This document shows, piece after piece, positions 8,670 through 18,500 of a stretch of 64,000 nt of DNA. Below the pieces are notes generated by a model that was given only the letters and a program-made list of their open reading frames with translations, was not told the DNA's origin and ran no database searches. The position numbers and the translations under genes are program-made. Position 1 is the stretch's first letter. Each line of letters begins with the position of its first letter. Origin of the DNA: an uncultured Bacilli bacterium (GTDB lineage: Bacteria > Bacillota_I > Bacilli_A > RF39 > UBA660); NCBI GenBank assembly GCA_947629395.1, contig CANRDQ010000003.1, positions 1 through 64,000 of the forward strand, written 5' to 3'.

Positions 8670-8699
8670 TAAAAAATACTTTGTATTTCTACAAAGTAT
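8670..8699 (-). terminator. terminator of the sipW-type cluster
   Basis: Minus-strand ATACTTTGTA, loop GAAA, TACAAAGTAT, then six T. The 10-bp stem is perfect and carries the stop codon of the preceding gene. It closes the four-gene cluster. Confidence 0.9.
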
Positions 8700-9201
8700 C
8701 AATTTGCACTGCAATTTTATCTTCATGATGTTCATTATTATTAACATTATTATTTTGTGGATTTGCTTTGTTCTTCTTTTTAAAATGCATATCACTTAAA
8801 GCTAAAAATACATCAGCAATACATAAACCATATATCATTACATTAAAGAAAGAAATTCCATCAGAGAAATAATTAAAGTTAATATTAAAACTATTTTTTA
8901 AACTATAAACCATATATGGATCTAACACAGCTCTTAAACCAACAAAAGCTATAGTAGCAAAAACTAAACAACAAGTTAAATTAAAGAAAACGTTTTTTGT
9001 TACTGCTTTTTGTCTAAAGAATATGTTAATTGCAAATAAAGCAAATATTAATATATGTGGTATAAATACATATATTAAACCTATTAGTGGTTTTTCTAAT
9101 CTTTGATACATTCTAAATAAAACGAATAAAGAAGTTCCCACTGCTACTACATATAATATAAATTTTAAAAAGTAAAATAATCCATTAAATATCTTAGTCA
9201 T
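8689..9201 (-). CDS. hypothetical four-helix membrane protein of sipW-type cluster
   Basis: A 170-aa protein with about four hydrophobic segments (residues about 10-27, 38-60, 72-90 and 115-133). A polar tail follows, rich in Lys, Asn and His (KKKNKANPQNNNVNNNEHHED). I do not recognise the family. It starts 12 bp after the upstream membrane gene with a strong GGAGG ribosome site and ends inside the cluster terminator. It is therefore the last gene of a unit headed by a SipW-like signal peptidase. It may be an accessory component for export or assembly of the TasA-like protein; that is inference from position only. Confidence 0.6.
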   Translation of the reverse strand: MTKIFNGLFYFLKFILYVVAVGTSLFVLFRMYQRLEKPLIGLIYVFIPHILIFALFAINIFFRQKAVTKNVFFNLTCCLVFATIAFVGLRAVLDPYMVYSLKNSFNINFNYFSDGISFFNVMIYGLCIADVFLALSDMHFKKKNKANPQNNNVNNNEHHEDKIAVQIDTL

Positions 9202-9213
9202 TATTTCCTCCTC

Positions 9214-9900
9214 TTAAATCATTTTTCTATACCATCTAGATACTTCTAATAGTAAATCTACTGAATTTAAATAAGAACGATTTACTTCATTGTAACTATC
9301 ACGTGCTACATCATAAATATCTCTCTTTGTATTTTCACTACTAAAATAATAACTACCATTATTTAATAACACTTTATATACATATTCAGTATCTTTTCTT
9401 AACATATCAGCATTTAATTTTATAAAAGGTGCTACTGCAGTTAAATCTGGATCTCTAAATTTAGCACTTTCTCCTGTTAATCCTAATTCATATAATTGAC
9501 TTACAACACAACCATTTACAATTTTGTTTTGATACATATTTTGGAAATTATAAATATCAGTGGCTGTAAATTCCTTTTTATTTATTAGTTTTTGAAAATC
9601 TTCATCTTCATATTGATTAACACATAATAACAATTTTGAATTAATTGTCATTAACATTAATTTATCTTTTGATCCTCGATATGTATTAGGATTAAAACTA
9701 GCTATAGTATTTTTTACTTCTTGTAATTTAACTTTAACATCTTCATATTCACGTTGAGTGTTTTCTCCTGGAACATAAGCTTTTGAAATATCTTTATAAT
9801 GATAAAAATTTAAAAATAGTAAGAAAAAAGCCGCTCCAAAAACCAAACCAACAAACGTATACCCAATTATTTTTGAATACTCTCTTAATAATTTTATCAT
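9214..9900 (-). CDS. hypothetical membrane-anchored protein of sipW-type cluster
   Basis: A 228-aa protein with one N-terminal membrane segment (about 13-33, YTFVGLVFGAAFFLLFLNFY). A long, probably extracytoplasmic helical domain follows, with two cysteines (LLLCVNQ and NGCVVSQLYELG). There is no recognisable family. The ATG overlaps the upstream TasA-like gene by 4 bp, implying translational coupling. The two cysteines could form a disulfide if the domain is outside the cell. A role in anchoring or assembling the exported TasA-like protein is plausible but unproven. Confidence 0.6.
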   Translation of the reverse strand: MIKLLREYSKIIGYTFVGLVFGAAFFLLFLNFYHYKDISKAYVPGENTQREYEDVKVKLQEVKNTIASFNPNTYRGSKDKLMLMTINSKLLLCVNQYEDEDFQKLINKKEFTATDIYNFQNMYQNKIVNGCVVSQLYELGLTGESAKFRDPDLTAVAPFIKLNADMLRKDTEYVYKVLLNNGSYYFSSENTKRDIYDVARDSYNEVNRSYLNSVDLLLEVSRWYRKMI

Positions 9901-10427
9901 CTTATCTCCTCCACTATTGGTTTTATATCAACTTTGTAATGATAATATTTATTCATCCAGTCTGTTTTTTCTGCACTTTGAGGAACCCAGACTTTCAACT
10001 CATATTTATAAGTCTTATTTTTTGGAATAGAACGAGCATCTAAAATATTATCTTTTATTTTAGACATACTTTGTTTTTCAATAACAATTCCATTTAGACT
10101 TAACTCATAACGAAGTTGACTTCTCTTTAATAATTTCTTCTCCGAACCTTTCTTAATATCCTTGATTACTACTTTATAATTAGCTGCGATATCACCATTA
10201 TTAGAAACTTCAAATTCATAAGGTTCTAACTTTTCAGCTTCTCTATCAAGGAAAGGAAATAGCTGTTCAAGTTTAATACCTTCACCATTATCTTTTAAAG
10301 AAACTTCAATTTTCCCAATAATTTGCTCTTTTTTATCTGCAAAAATTTCAAATCCAATAAAAGATACGGCTGCTGTAAAAACTATAATAGCTATAGCACT
10401 TATTAAAATTACTATCCTTTTATCCAT
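9897..10427 (-). CDS. TasA/CalY-like exported protein, putative SipW substrate
   Basis: A 176-aa protein from the chosen ATG, which follows GGGAGG by 8 nt. The N-terminus is a signal or anchor sequence (MDKRIVILISAIAIIVFTAA). A predicted beta-rich domain follows. Its block YEFEVSNNGDIAANYKVVI and the late block YKYELKVWVP...MNKYYHYKVDI resemble the NTG-x-V-x-A-x-Y and strand patterns of TasA/camelysin-type matrix proteins. Similarity is by pattern only. The strongest support is the gene immediately upstream, a SipW-type signal peptidase that is usually paired with such substrates. It may be a biofilm or spore-surface component. It overlaps the next gene by 4 bp. Confidence 0.55.
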   Translation of the reverse strand: MDKRIVILISAIAIIVFTAAVSFIGFEIFADKKEQIIGKIEVSLKDNGEGIKLEQLFPFLDREAEKLEPYEFEVSNNGDIAANYKVVIKDIKKGSEKKLLKRSQLRYELSLNGIVIEKQSMSKIKDNILDARSIPKNKTYKYELKVWVPQSAEKTDWMNKYYHYKVDIKPIVEEIR

Positions 10428-10440
10428 ATCAACGACCTCC

Positions 10441-11178
10441 CTAGTTTTTATTAGATTTAAATGCATCTAATGTTTCTATTTTATCTGGATTTGAGTTATC
10501 ATCTTTATTATCTTTTCCGTGATTATCCAATTCTTTATCTTTGTCTTGGTCTTTCTTTTTACTACTTCCTATCTCTTTTATGGTCTTAATTAATTTGATA
10601 ATATCATAAATTATAATTCCTAAACATGGTATAACTATAGCTATTATCCAGCCATAAGTTTGTGATAAGAAGAATTGTAAATAACCTATTTTAGGTATAA
10701 CTAATATAACTTTTCCATATATATCATCTGCTTTAACTAAAGCAGCATCTTCTGCATTATTATTATCACCTTTTGTTCTAAATAATACTTTATCAGTACC
10801 TTTATTTTCAATACCTACTATACGGTGTGTTATAGTAAGTCCTGAATATCTAGGATCTTTAGAATCAAAAGTAATAACATCATCTTTCTGTAATTTAGAA
10901 GCATCTGTTCTTTTTATAACTACTGCATCTTGAACTTTAATAGCTGGAACCATACTAGGGCTAACAATTATATAAGCATTAAATAAAGGAATAGGATTGC
11001 CTCCAGATTTTAAGTTCTTTTGATAGTCATATACATAGACAACAAGGGTTATGGCTGCAATAAGCAAAATTAAAAACACTGACCATAAAAACACTTTAGA
11101 AATATAATGAAGTACTGTTTTGACTATATTCCAAGCGGATTTATGTTCTTTATATTGCGCATTAATATCCTCTCGCAT
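10441..11178 (-). CDS. sipW: signal peptidase I, SipW (ER) type
   Basis: Membrane signal peptidase that cleaves exported precursors. From the chosen ATG (245 aa; AAGGGTGA upstream) there is an N-terminal membrane segment (about 28-53), then the catalytic Ser in VSPSMVPAI. His replaces the usual Lys in LTITHRIVGI, which marks the archaeal/ER-like SipW class. The block RTKGDNNNAEDAALVKADDIYGKV is typical, and a second membrane segment precedes a charged tail of repeated Lys/Asp. In Bacillus SipW processes TasA and TapA. Here it heads a cluster with a TasA-like gene and two membrane-protein genes, placed between tatD and rsmA where rpfB and rnmV normally sit. Confidence 0.88.
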   Translation of the reverse strand: MREDINAQYKEHKSAWNIVKTVLHYISKVFLWSVFLILLIAAITLVVYVYDYQKNLKSGGNPIPLFNAYIIVSPSMVPAIKVQDAVVIKRTDASKLQKDDVITFDSKDPRYSGLTITHRIVGIENKGTDKVLFRTKGDNNNAEDAALVKADDIYGKVILVIPKIGYLQFFLSQTYGWIIAIVIPCLGIIIYDIIKLIKTIKEIGSSKKKDQDKDKELDNHGKDNKDDNSNPDKIETLDAFKSNKN

Positions 11179-11256
11179 ATTCTTCACCCTTCTCATCCTA
11201 TTATATAACTTATCATAACACATTTAATTTTAAAAATCTAGTAATATCAATAAGCT

Positions 11257-12012
11257 TTACATCTTAAATAAACTTTCAGCGGTCTTACTTGTAATTCTAC
11301 CCACTTCTTCTAACGATATATTTTTAATATCTGCTATTTTTTTAGCGATAATTGGTATATATTTAGAACTATTTTGTTTACCTCGATATGGATCTGGAGT
11401 TAAATAAGGACTATCTGTTTCTAAAATAATATTTTCAATATCAATAGCATCAACAACTTCATATAGTTTGCTATTTTTAAAGGTTACAACTCCCCCAATA
11501 CCAATTTTATAACCCATTTTTATATAAATATTTGCCGTTTCTATAGAACCTGAAAAACAATGAATATCTCCTTTAACATTAGGAAACTCTTTTAAAATAT
11601 TTATAGTATCTTCAGTAGCATCCCTAGAATGTATTACCACTGGTAAATGTAATTTTTCAGCTAATTGTAGTTGCTTTCTAAATAAATCTTGTTGCGCTTG
11701 TTTATTTTCTTTAGTGTAATAATAATCTAATCCAATTTCTCCTAAAGCTACTATTTTCTTAGTATTAGTTAATAGACTCTCAAGTGTTTCTAAATCTTTG
11801 TCTGTTGTTGTTGAAGCATACTCTGGATGAATTCCTAAACTTAAATATATAAAACTATTTTCTGAAGCATATTTAATAACTTCTTGATATTCTTTAACTT
11901 CACATGAACTCACTATTATTTTGGAAATACCAGCTTCTTGATCTTCTTTTAATACTTCCTCAATATCTTCATAAAATTCTTTTGATAAATGACAATGTGT
12001 ATCTATAAACAT
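11257..12012 (-). CDS. tatD: TatD-family metal-dependent nuclease
   Basis: Metal-dependent hydrolase of the TIM-barrel TatD DNase family, 251 aa from the ATG placed 6 nt after AGGAGG. Metal-binding and active-site motifs are all present: FIDTHCHL at the start, LGEIGLDYYY, VIHSRDA, IHCFSGS and LETDSPYLTP. The position next to metS matches Bacillus yabD. Activity of family members is 3'-5' DNA exonuclease, with roles in repair or DNA turnover. The exact substrate here cannot be read from sequence. Confidence 0.95.
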   Translation of the reverse strand: MFIDTHCHLSKEFYEDIEEVLKEDQEAGISKIIVSSCEVKEYQEVIKYASENSFIYLSLGIHPEYASTTTDKDLETLESLLTNTKKIVALGEIGLDYYYTKENKQAQQDLFRKQLQLAEKLHLPVVIHSRDATEDTINILKEFPNVKGDIHCFSGSIETANIYIKMGYKIGIGGVVTFKNSKLYEVVDAIDIENIILETDSPYLTPDPYRGKQNSSKYIPIIAKKIADIKNISLEEVGRITSKTAESLFKM

Positions 12013-12067
12013 CTTATACCTCCTGAAAATAAATATAATACACTTATTTTCTATATTCAAGTTTTAA

Positions 12068-12095
12068 AATAAAAAAATATCTTTCACAGATATTT
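12068..12095 (-). terminator. terminator after small membrane-protein gene
   Basis: Minus-strand AAATATCT, loop GTGAA, AGATATTT, then a T-rich run. The 8-bp stem is perfect and follows the stop of the small gene. Confidence 0.75.
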
Positions 12096-12260
12096 CGTAT
12101 GACTTCTATGTATTTTAATTCTAATATAATAATACGTTACAATACATAGATAACCTATATCAATAATATTTTTACCTTCTAAAATCATTAAGAATAAAAG
12201 TACAGCTACTGAGAAATAAGTAATATCTAAAGATTTACTTTTCACAAAACGTTTTAACAT
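12084..12260 (-). CDS. hypothetical small membrane protein
   Basis: A 58-aa protein starting at MLKRFVKSKSLD, with AAAGGAG about 5 nt upstream. One or two hydrophobic segments (ITYFSVAVLLFLMIL and IDIGYLCIVTYYYI) are followed by a basic tail. I recognise no family. It lies between the metS terminator and tatD with its own terminator, so it is probably an independent short transcript. The good ribosome site and the precise terminator argue that it is a real gene. Confidence 0.55.
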   Translation of the reverse strand: MLKRFVKSKSLDITYFSVAVLLFLMILEGKNIIDIGYLCIVTYYYIRIKIHRSHTKYL

Positions 12261-12315
12261 AAAATCTCCTTTATTTATTTCTACTTCGCACTTCAATCAC
12301 CATTTTACTATATCA

Positions 12316-12362
12316 CAAAAAAAGTAAGAAAAAAGTCATTTTATGTAATTTTTTTCTTACTT
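12316..12362 (-). terminator. metS terminator
   Basis: Minus-strand AAGTAAGAAAAAA paired with TTTTTTCTTACTT: a perfect 13-bp, mostly A-T stem with a loop of about 15 nt, followed by T-rich sequence. Confidence 0.85.
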
Positions 12363-12370
12363 TACATCTT

Positions 12371-13894
12371 TTATTTAACTATTCTTTTGAATAATGGTTC
12401 TGGTAAATTAAGTTCATATTCATTATTTTCTAAGAATTTTGGCTCTTGTTTAGCTGTATTTAATTGGAATAAAATCTTATCACTTGTACTAGGCAAGAAT
12501 GGTTTTAAAAATACAGCACAAACACGAATTGCTTCCAATAAATTATAAAGAACTGTTTCTAGTTTATCTTTCGCATTTTCATCTTTTGCTAAAACCCAAG
12601 GTGTTGTTTCATCTATATATTTATTACTACTTCTTAAAACATTAAATATTTCATCTATTGCTAAGCTTATTTCTAACTTATCCATTTTAGAATCGATTCT
12701 TGCTTCTAGATTATTTACTTTTTCTTTTAATGCTTCATCAAATTCAGTAGCACATTTTTTATTAGTTATTTTTCTATCAAAATATTTATCAGTCATTGAA
12801 ATAGTTCTTTGAACTAGGTTTCCTAATACATTAGCAAGTTCACCATTAATTCTTTCTTCAAGTAATTCATAAGTTATATTTCCATCACTTGAAAAAGGTA
12901 TTTCATGTAATAAATAGTATCTAACGGCATCAACACCATATTTTTCTACAAGCTCATCGGCATAAATAACATTTCCTACACTCTTACTCATTTTACCATT
13001 ATTAATTAAAAGCCATGGATGTCCAAATATTTTCTTTGGTAGTGGTAAATCTAGTGCCATTAAGATAATTGGCCAATAAATAGTATGGAATCTTAAAATA
13101 TCTTTACCAATGATTTGTAAATCTGGTTGCCAATATTTTTTAAATAATTCTGGTTGTTCAGTTTTAGTTGGATCATATCCCAAAGTTGTAAAATAATTTG
13201 ATAAAGCGTCTATCCATACATATACTATATGCTTATCATCAAAATCTACTGGTACTCCCCATTTAAAACTTGTTCTTGAAACACATAAATCTTGAAGACC
13301 TGGTTCTAAGAAATTCTTTACCATTTCATTTTTTCTAGCAACTGGTTGAATAAAATCTTCATGTTCTTCAATATATTTCTTTAATCTATCTTCATATTTA
13401 GTAAGACGGAAGAAATAAGCTTCCTCTTTTACTAATTGCACCTCTCTATGACAGTCAGGACATTTTCCATCCACTAATTCTTTTTCAGTAAAGAATGATT
13501 CACAAGGTGTACAATATAAACCTTGATATTCTCCTTTATAAATATCTCCTTGTTCATATAATTTTTTAAAGACTTTTTGAACAATCTCTACATGATTAGG
13601 TTCTGTTGTACGTACAAATCTATCATAACTTGTATCCATCAAATCCCAAATTCTTTTAATTTCTGTGGCTATTTCATCAACAAAAACTTGAGGACTTACT
13701 CCTTTTTCATTAGCTTTTTGCTCAATTTTTTGTCCATGTTCATCAGTACCTGTCTGAAAATAAACATCATAACCTTTTAGTCTCTTATATCTAGCAATCG
13801 CATCAGATAAAACTATTTCATAAGTATTACCTATATGTGGCTTACCTGATGTATAAGCAATTGCTGTTGTCATAAAAAATTTCTCTTTTTCCAT
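12371..13894 (-). CDS. metS: methionyl-tRNA synthetase
   Basis: Class I synthetase that charges tRNA-Met. The HIGH-like motif KPHIGNTYE is near residue 20. A four-Cys zinc knuckle lies at about 127-147 (CTPCESF then CPDCHRE), and KMSKS is intact in NGKMSKSVGN. The helical anticodon-binding domain follows. The protein stops at 507 aa, without the C-terminal EMAP/Trbp111 tRNA-binding domain that Bacillus MetS carries (about 664 aa). This is a known variant. A T-box leader lies just upstream, and TAGGAGG precedes the ATG. Confidence 0.97.
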   Translation of the reverse strand: MEKEKFFMTTAIAYTSGKPHIGNTYEIVLSDAIARYKRLKGYDVYFQTGTDEHGQKIEQKANEKGVSPQVFVDEIATEIKRIWDLMDTSYDRFVRTTEPNHVEIVQKVFKKLYEQGDIYKGEYQGLYCTPCESFFTEKELVDGKCPDCHREVQLVKEEAYFFRLTKYEDRLKKYIEEHEDFIQPVARKNEMVKNFLEPGLQDLCVSRTSFKWGVPVDFDDKHIVYVWIDALSNYFTTLGYDPTKTEQPELFKKYWQPDLQIIGKDILRFHTIYWPIILMALDLPLPKKIFGHPWLLINNGKMSKSVGNVIYADELVEKYGVDAVRYYLLHEIPFSSDGNITYELLEERINGELANVLGNLVQRTISMTDKYFDRKITNKKCATEFDEALKEKVNNLEARIDSKMDKLEISLAIDEIFNVLRSSNKYIDETTPWVLAKDENAKDKLETVLYNLLEAIRVCAVFLKPFLPSTSDKILFQLNTAKQEPKFLENNEYELNLPEPLFKRIVK

Positions 13895-13925
13895 TTTATT
13901 TCCTCCTATCTATAAACTATTTAAT

Positions 13926-14165
13926 AATAAAAAAATTATTATAATTACAAGGACGAAATAAATTCGCGGTACCACCTTGTTTTATAATAATTAATATTAT
14001 ACACTCAAATAGTTAACGCCTATATACGTTTATACCTACATATCGATATAACTGTTCCAGAAACCATACATTTATAAATCTGTATATTCTTTTACACCAC
14101 ACAAGAACTCTCTTTAATACAATATTTATAAAACTTTTCCTTCTTCACATTTCTGACTTATTATA
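13926..14165 (-). promoter_or_regulatory. T-box leader (tRNA-Met sensing) for metS
   Basis: The minus strand contains the hallmark T-box sequence GGTGGTACCGCG inside a CAAGG...CCTTG antiterminator-type stem (about 13949-13980). Stem I is closed by GTTC/GAAC pairing. On its 3' side lie two candidate Met specifier codons (ATG at 14065-14067, followed by G, and at 14069-14071). T-box leaders sense uncharged tRNA and raise synthetase expression. The usual separate terminator after the antiterminator was not found; see findings for two alternatives. Confidence 0.92.
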
Positions 14166-14188
14166 ACATAACAATTATTATTGTTCAA
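14160..14188 (-). promoter_or_regulatory. promoter of the metS T-box transcript
   Basis: Minus-strand TTGAAC, 17-bp spacer, TATAAT with an extended TGT. It overlaps the 3' end of spoVT. Confidence 0.7.
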
Positions 14189-14708
14189 CATATTCACTTA
14201 AAAATTTAGAAATTACATTAGCAAGTTTCTCATCTGTTACAGAAATATCTTCTTTAGTTGAGACAACTAGTACCACTCCAATTGCATCACCATTCATAAT
14301 AATAGGTTGCGCAACATAAGTACAAGTTAATTTTTGCCCTTCAGCTAATTCTATTTTAGTTAAATCTTTTTCTACAACAATTTTTCTATTATCCATAATA
14401 TCTTCTATATAAGTTGAGATATTCTTATTGGAATACTTTTCTTTTAATGGTCCAGATACTGCCAAGAAATAGTCTCTATCAGAGACAAGAACATTCTTAT
14501 CAATTGTATCATTCACTACACTTACTAGTGATTTTGCTATTTCATCCATTCCTTTAATTGGAGAAGCTTTTCTTAAACCAATCATTTCTTTATCAACAAA
14601 TACTTCCAAAAGTTCTCCATCTCTAATTCTTAAGCTTCTACGTATTTCTTTAGGGATAACTATTCTTCCTAAATCATCAATTCTTCTAACTACTCCTGTT
14701 TCTTTCAT
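14178..14708 (-). CDS. spoVT: stage V sporulation regulator SpoVT
   Basis: Forespore transcription factor of 176 aa. The N-terminal AbrB swapped-hairpin domain is nearly invariant (VRRIDDLGRIVIPKEIRRSL), with the rest of the domain to about residue 50. A GAF-like domain follows (LVSDRDYFLAVSG, then PIIMNGDAIGVVLV). Length and architecture match Bacillus SpoVT (178 aa), not the 94-aa AbrB. AGGGAGAG precedes the ATG. In Bacillus it lies downstream of mfd, as it does here with one unknown gene in between. Confidence 0.95.
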   Translation of the reverse strand: MKETGVVRRIDDLGRIVIPKEIRRSLRIRDGELLEVFVDKEMIGLRKASPIKGMDEIAKSLVSVVNDTIDKNVLVSDRDYFLAVSGPLKEKYSNKNISTYIEDIMDNRKIVVEKDLTKIELAEGQKLTCTYVAQPIIMNGDAIGVVLVVSTKEDISVTDEKLANVISKFLSEYVEQ

Positions 14709-14786
14709 CTTGAACTCTCCCTTTCTTACTAGTATTATTATTACTTAATAATTGTTATTTATACTATTTTTTACGATTATGAGATT

Positions 14787-15458
14787 TTAACAATCTGTCT
14801 GTTCTTTAAATATATAAGAATTGTTATTAGTAAATAAATATCTTTCCCCTTGTTCTTTTATTCCATTAATTAAAGTAGTGTCTTTTACAAATATTTTTAA
14901 CTCTATGTTTTCTAACAATTGTTTAGGATACTTTTTCAACATATATTTTGAAAAATCATTTTCTATTTCAGCTTTTTTCTCATCACTCATATCATCATTA
15001 TTTAAAAAGCATTTATGAACTTGTTTTAAAATATCATTTTCAACACTTTTTTCAATCACTAGTTTTGCCTCTTTTTTTATTTGTTTATTAATTTCGGATA
15101 AAAATTTCTTAGTAACTTTAATAGTATCTAATTTTTTTACTGGTACAAATTCATCTACACCTTTAATTAATTTTTCTTCTCTAATAGTACTAATTGGAAC
15201 AAAACCTTTTTTTAAACTTTTTCGATATTTTTCCAACATTTTTTCTGTTTGTTCTGTATCTAAAATAACATGATATTTTTTAGCTAAAGATAAAAGTTTA
15301 CTTTTTATCAAGTCCATAGAATCAAGTGGTGGTTTTTGTAAAAGTAAATTGATATCATCATTGAATAATGACTGATTATTATTTCTAACTATCTCTTTTA
15401 CTGCTTCTTTATAATTATTGAAAAGTTGTTGTTTAATTTTTTCTACTTCTTCTACCAT
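14787..15458 (-). CDS. hypothetical helical protein between mfd and spoVT
   Basis: A 223-aa, lysine-rich, largely helical protein with no signal peptide and no clear membrane segment. I recognise no family. The C-terminal part (about 170-205, YPKQLLENIELKIFVKDTTLING) vaguely recalls the end of ATPase peripheral-stalk subunits, but this is too weak to assign. It starts with a fair ribosome site (GAGGA) 53 bp downstream of mfd, so it is probably cotranscribed with mfd. It occupies a slot with no counterpart in Bacillus. Confidence 0.6.
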   Translation of the reverse strand: MVEEVEKIKQQLFNNYKEAVKEIVRNNNQSLFNDDINLLLQKPPLDSMDLIKSKLLSLAKKYHVILDTEQTEKMLEKYRKSLKKGFVPISTIREEKLIKGVDEFVPVKKLDTIKVTKKFLSEINKQIKKEAKLVIEKSVENDILKQVHKCFLNNDDMSDEKKAEIENDFSKYMLKKYPKQLLENIELKIFVKDTTLINGIKEQGERYLFTNNNSYIFKEQTDC

Positions 15459-15510
15459 ATTACGTTCCTCTTCTATACTTTACTAATAAAGAATATCAAT
15501 CATTTATTTT

Positions 15511-18500
15511 TTAGTCAATAGAGTTTTTATAATTAGCCTTAATTTTTTCTAGAAGTTCAATTAAATAATATAATGGATTTTTTTCTAGTTTAATAGTATC
15601 TAAAATAATAATAATTTTACTACTGGTACTTTTAAATCTAAACATTGGTGTAATTTCAAAAGAAGCCATAAATAATTCTTCGATATCTAAGTTTTTACTT
15701 ACTTCTTTATCCAAATATAATTCAATATAATTTCTTGTTTGTACTACTTTATCAATATGAACATTTTTAGCTAATTTTTCAAACCACTCTTCATGCATAT
15801 ATAAAATCATATCTTCTGATAATTTTCCAAAACGATCTTCTAATTCTTCTTTTATGGCATTAAGGGAATCCTTACCATCTATAGAATTAATTTTTCTATG
15901 AATTTCAATTTTTAAATCATCATTATCAACATAATTATCATCAATATGAGTACTAACTTGAAATAATGGATTTTTATTTTCTTCAGTGTCTTCAATATCT
16001 TCTACTTTTTCACCTTTTTGTCTACTAATTTCTTGTTTTAATATTTTTAAATATAAGTCTATTCCAACTGAATCTATAAACCCTGCTTGTTCACTTCCTA
16101 ACATATCACCAGCACCACGAATTGATAAATCTCGTGTAGCAATAGAAAAGCCACTACCTAATTCTGTAAATTCTTTAATTACATTTAATCTTTTTATAGC
16201 TGTTTCTGTTAAAACTTTTTGTTTTTTATACATTAGATAAGCATAAGCAAAGCGATTACTTCTTCCTACTCTTCCTCTAATTTGATATAACTGACTTAAT
16301 CCAAATCTATCCGCATCAAATATTATCAAAGTATTAACGTTAGGAATATCAATTCCTGTTTCAATTATAGTAGTACAAAGGAGGATATCATATTTATGAT
16401 TAGTAAAATCTAACATTCTATCTTCTAATTCTTCTTTTGTAAGTTGTCCATGGGCACATACTATTTTGGCATCAGGAATCAACTTTTGTATTTCAAATGC
16501 TTTTCTTTCAATAGATTCTACTCTGTTATATAACATAAATATTTGTCCACCACGTGATAATTCTTTATATACAGCATCTTTTATTATTTGTTCATTTTCG
16601 TCTATGACATAAGTTTGAATTGGATATCTATTCACAGGAGGTGTTTCTATTAATGATAAACTTCTAATTCCTGTTAAAGACATTTGTAAGGTTCTTGGAA
16701 TTGGAGTAGCTGTTAATGTTAAAACATCTACATTATTTTTATATTCTTTTATTTTTTCTTTGTGTGCTACACCAAAACGTTGTTCTTCATCTACCACTAA
16801 TAAACCTAAATCTTTAGGTTTTATATCATTACTTAATAATCTATGTGTACCAAACACTATATCAATAGTACCATCTTTTAAGCCATCAATAATTCGTTTT
16901 CTTTCTTTTGGCGTTGTAAAACGATTTAATAATCCTATATTTATTGGAAAATTCTTAAAACGTTCTAAAGCATTTTGATAATGTTGATTTGACAAAATTG
17001 TTGTTGGACATAAAAATAAAACTTGCTTAGAATCCAATATAGCTTTAAAACAAGCCACAAAAGCTACTTCTGTTTTTCCAAAACCAACATCTCCACATAA
17101 AAGTCTATCCATAGGTTTTGAAGATTCCATATCTTTCTTTATTTGAGAAATAGCTAATACTTGATCTCTAGTTAATTCAAAATCTATATCTTCTTCAAAT
17201 TGTTTTAATAAATTATTATCTTTTGAAAAAGCAAATCCCTTTTGTGTTTCACGTAGAGCATATAATTTTATTAGTTTTTCAGCAATATCTTTTACTTTTT
17301 GTCTAACTCTAGCTTTAGTTTTTTGCCATTCAGTACCACCAAGTTTATTTACTCTAGGCACAATTCCTTCTTTTCCTGAAAATTTATTTAAAACATCAAT
17401 TTTCTCTACTGGTATATATAGTTTATCACTACCTTTATATAAAACTTCTATATAGTCTTTTTTCAAACCATTTGATGTTAATTGACGAATACCATTATAA
17501 ATACCTATACCATGAGTATCATGAACTACATAATCTCCAATTTCTAATTTATCAACACTTCTTATTTTATTGGTATATTTTAATTTTGTTTTATATTTTT
17601 TTGTTTCTGTTTTTACTTTAAATAAATTTTTCTCTGTTATGAATATATAATTTTGATAACAAAAACCTTTATTTATATTTTTCTCTATAACATTGATTTT
17701 ATTTTCTTTTATATTGTTTTCATCTGTTAAAACAAAAGGTACATTTAAATTTTTAGTTAAAGCATTAATTTGATGTTTCTTTAAACATATAATTACTGTT
17801 TTTTTCTCTTTTATAGCATTTCGTAAGTAATTTTCTATTCTTTCTTGATCTTCATTGAAAAAAGGTACTTCTTTTACATCATATCTCGAAATAAATATAT
17901 CTTTTAAGGTAATATTATTTAGATTCATATAATATATTTTAGATTTTGTTTCAACTTCATCTAAAGTATGCATGTAATTACCCTTAAATTCTTGATCTCT
18001 ACTATTTCTATATACCATCATTTCTTCTTCTAAATTTATGTAACTAGCTTTTAGTTGTTCATAATCTTTAAAAATAGTAATAAAATCAGAATAAAAAGAT
18101 AACGCTGATACTTTATCAGAATATTTTTCTAAATATTTTTGTTTTAATTCTTCTTCTGGAATATTTTTATCCGCTAATAACTCCCAACTAGGATAAATAG
18201 TAATTTCATTCAATTTAGAAATTGATTTTTGTGTTTCCGGGTCAAATGTTCTAATGGAGTCAATAGTATCTCCAAAGAATTCAATTCTGACAGGTAAATT
18301 TTCTCCGATTGGAAATATATCTAAAATATAACCTCTTTTGGCATATTCTGCTGTGTTAGTAACTAAAGTATCTTTTTTATAACCCATCATATATATTTTT
18401 TTTACTAATTCTTCAAAATCTTCATCTGTATCTTTTCTTAAAGTAATGATGTTTTCTTTATATTTTTCTGGTGTTGGTAAAAATCTTAAATATCCTGTTA

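Noticed and set aside
14821..15018. Plus-strand small open frame opposite the mfd-spoVT hypothetical gene
   Set aside because: No ribosome site; the opposite strand has a good start, ribosome site and gene context.
17245..17260. parS-like sequence TGTTTCACGTAGAGCA inside mfd
   Set aside because: Only 13 of 16 positions match and the right half is not palindromic; it lies in coding sequence.
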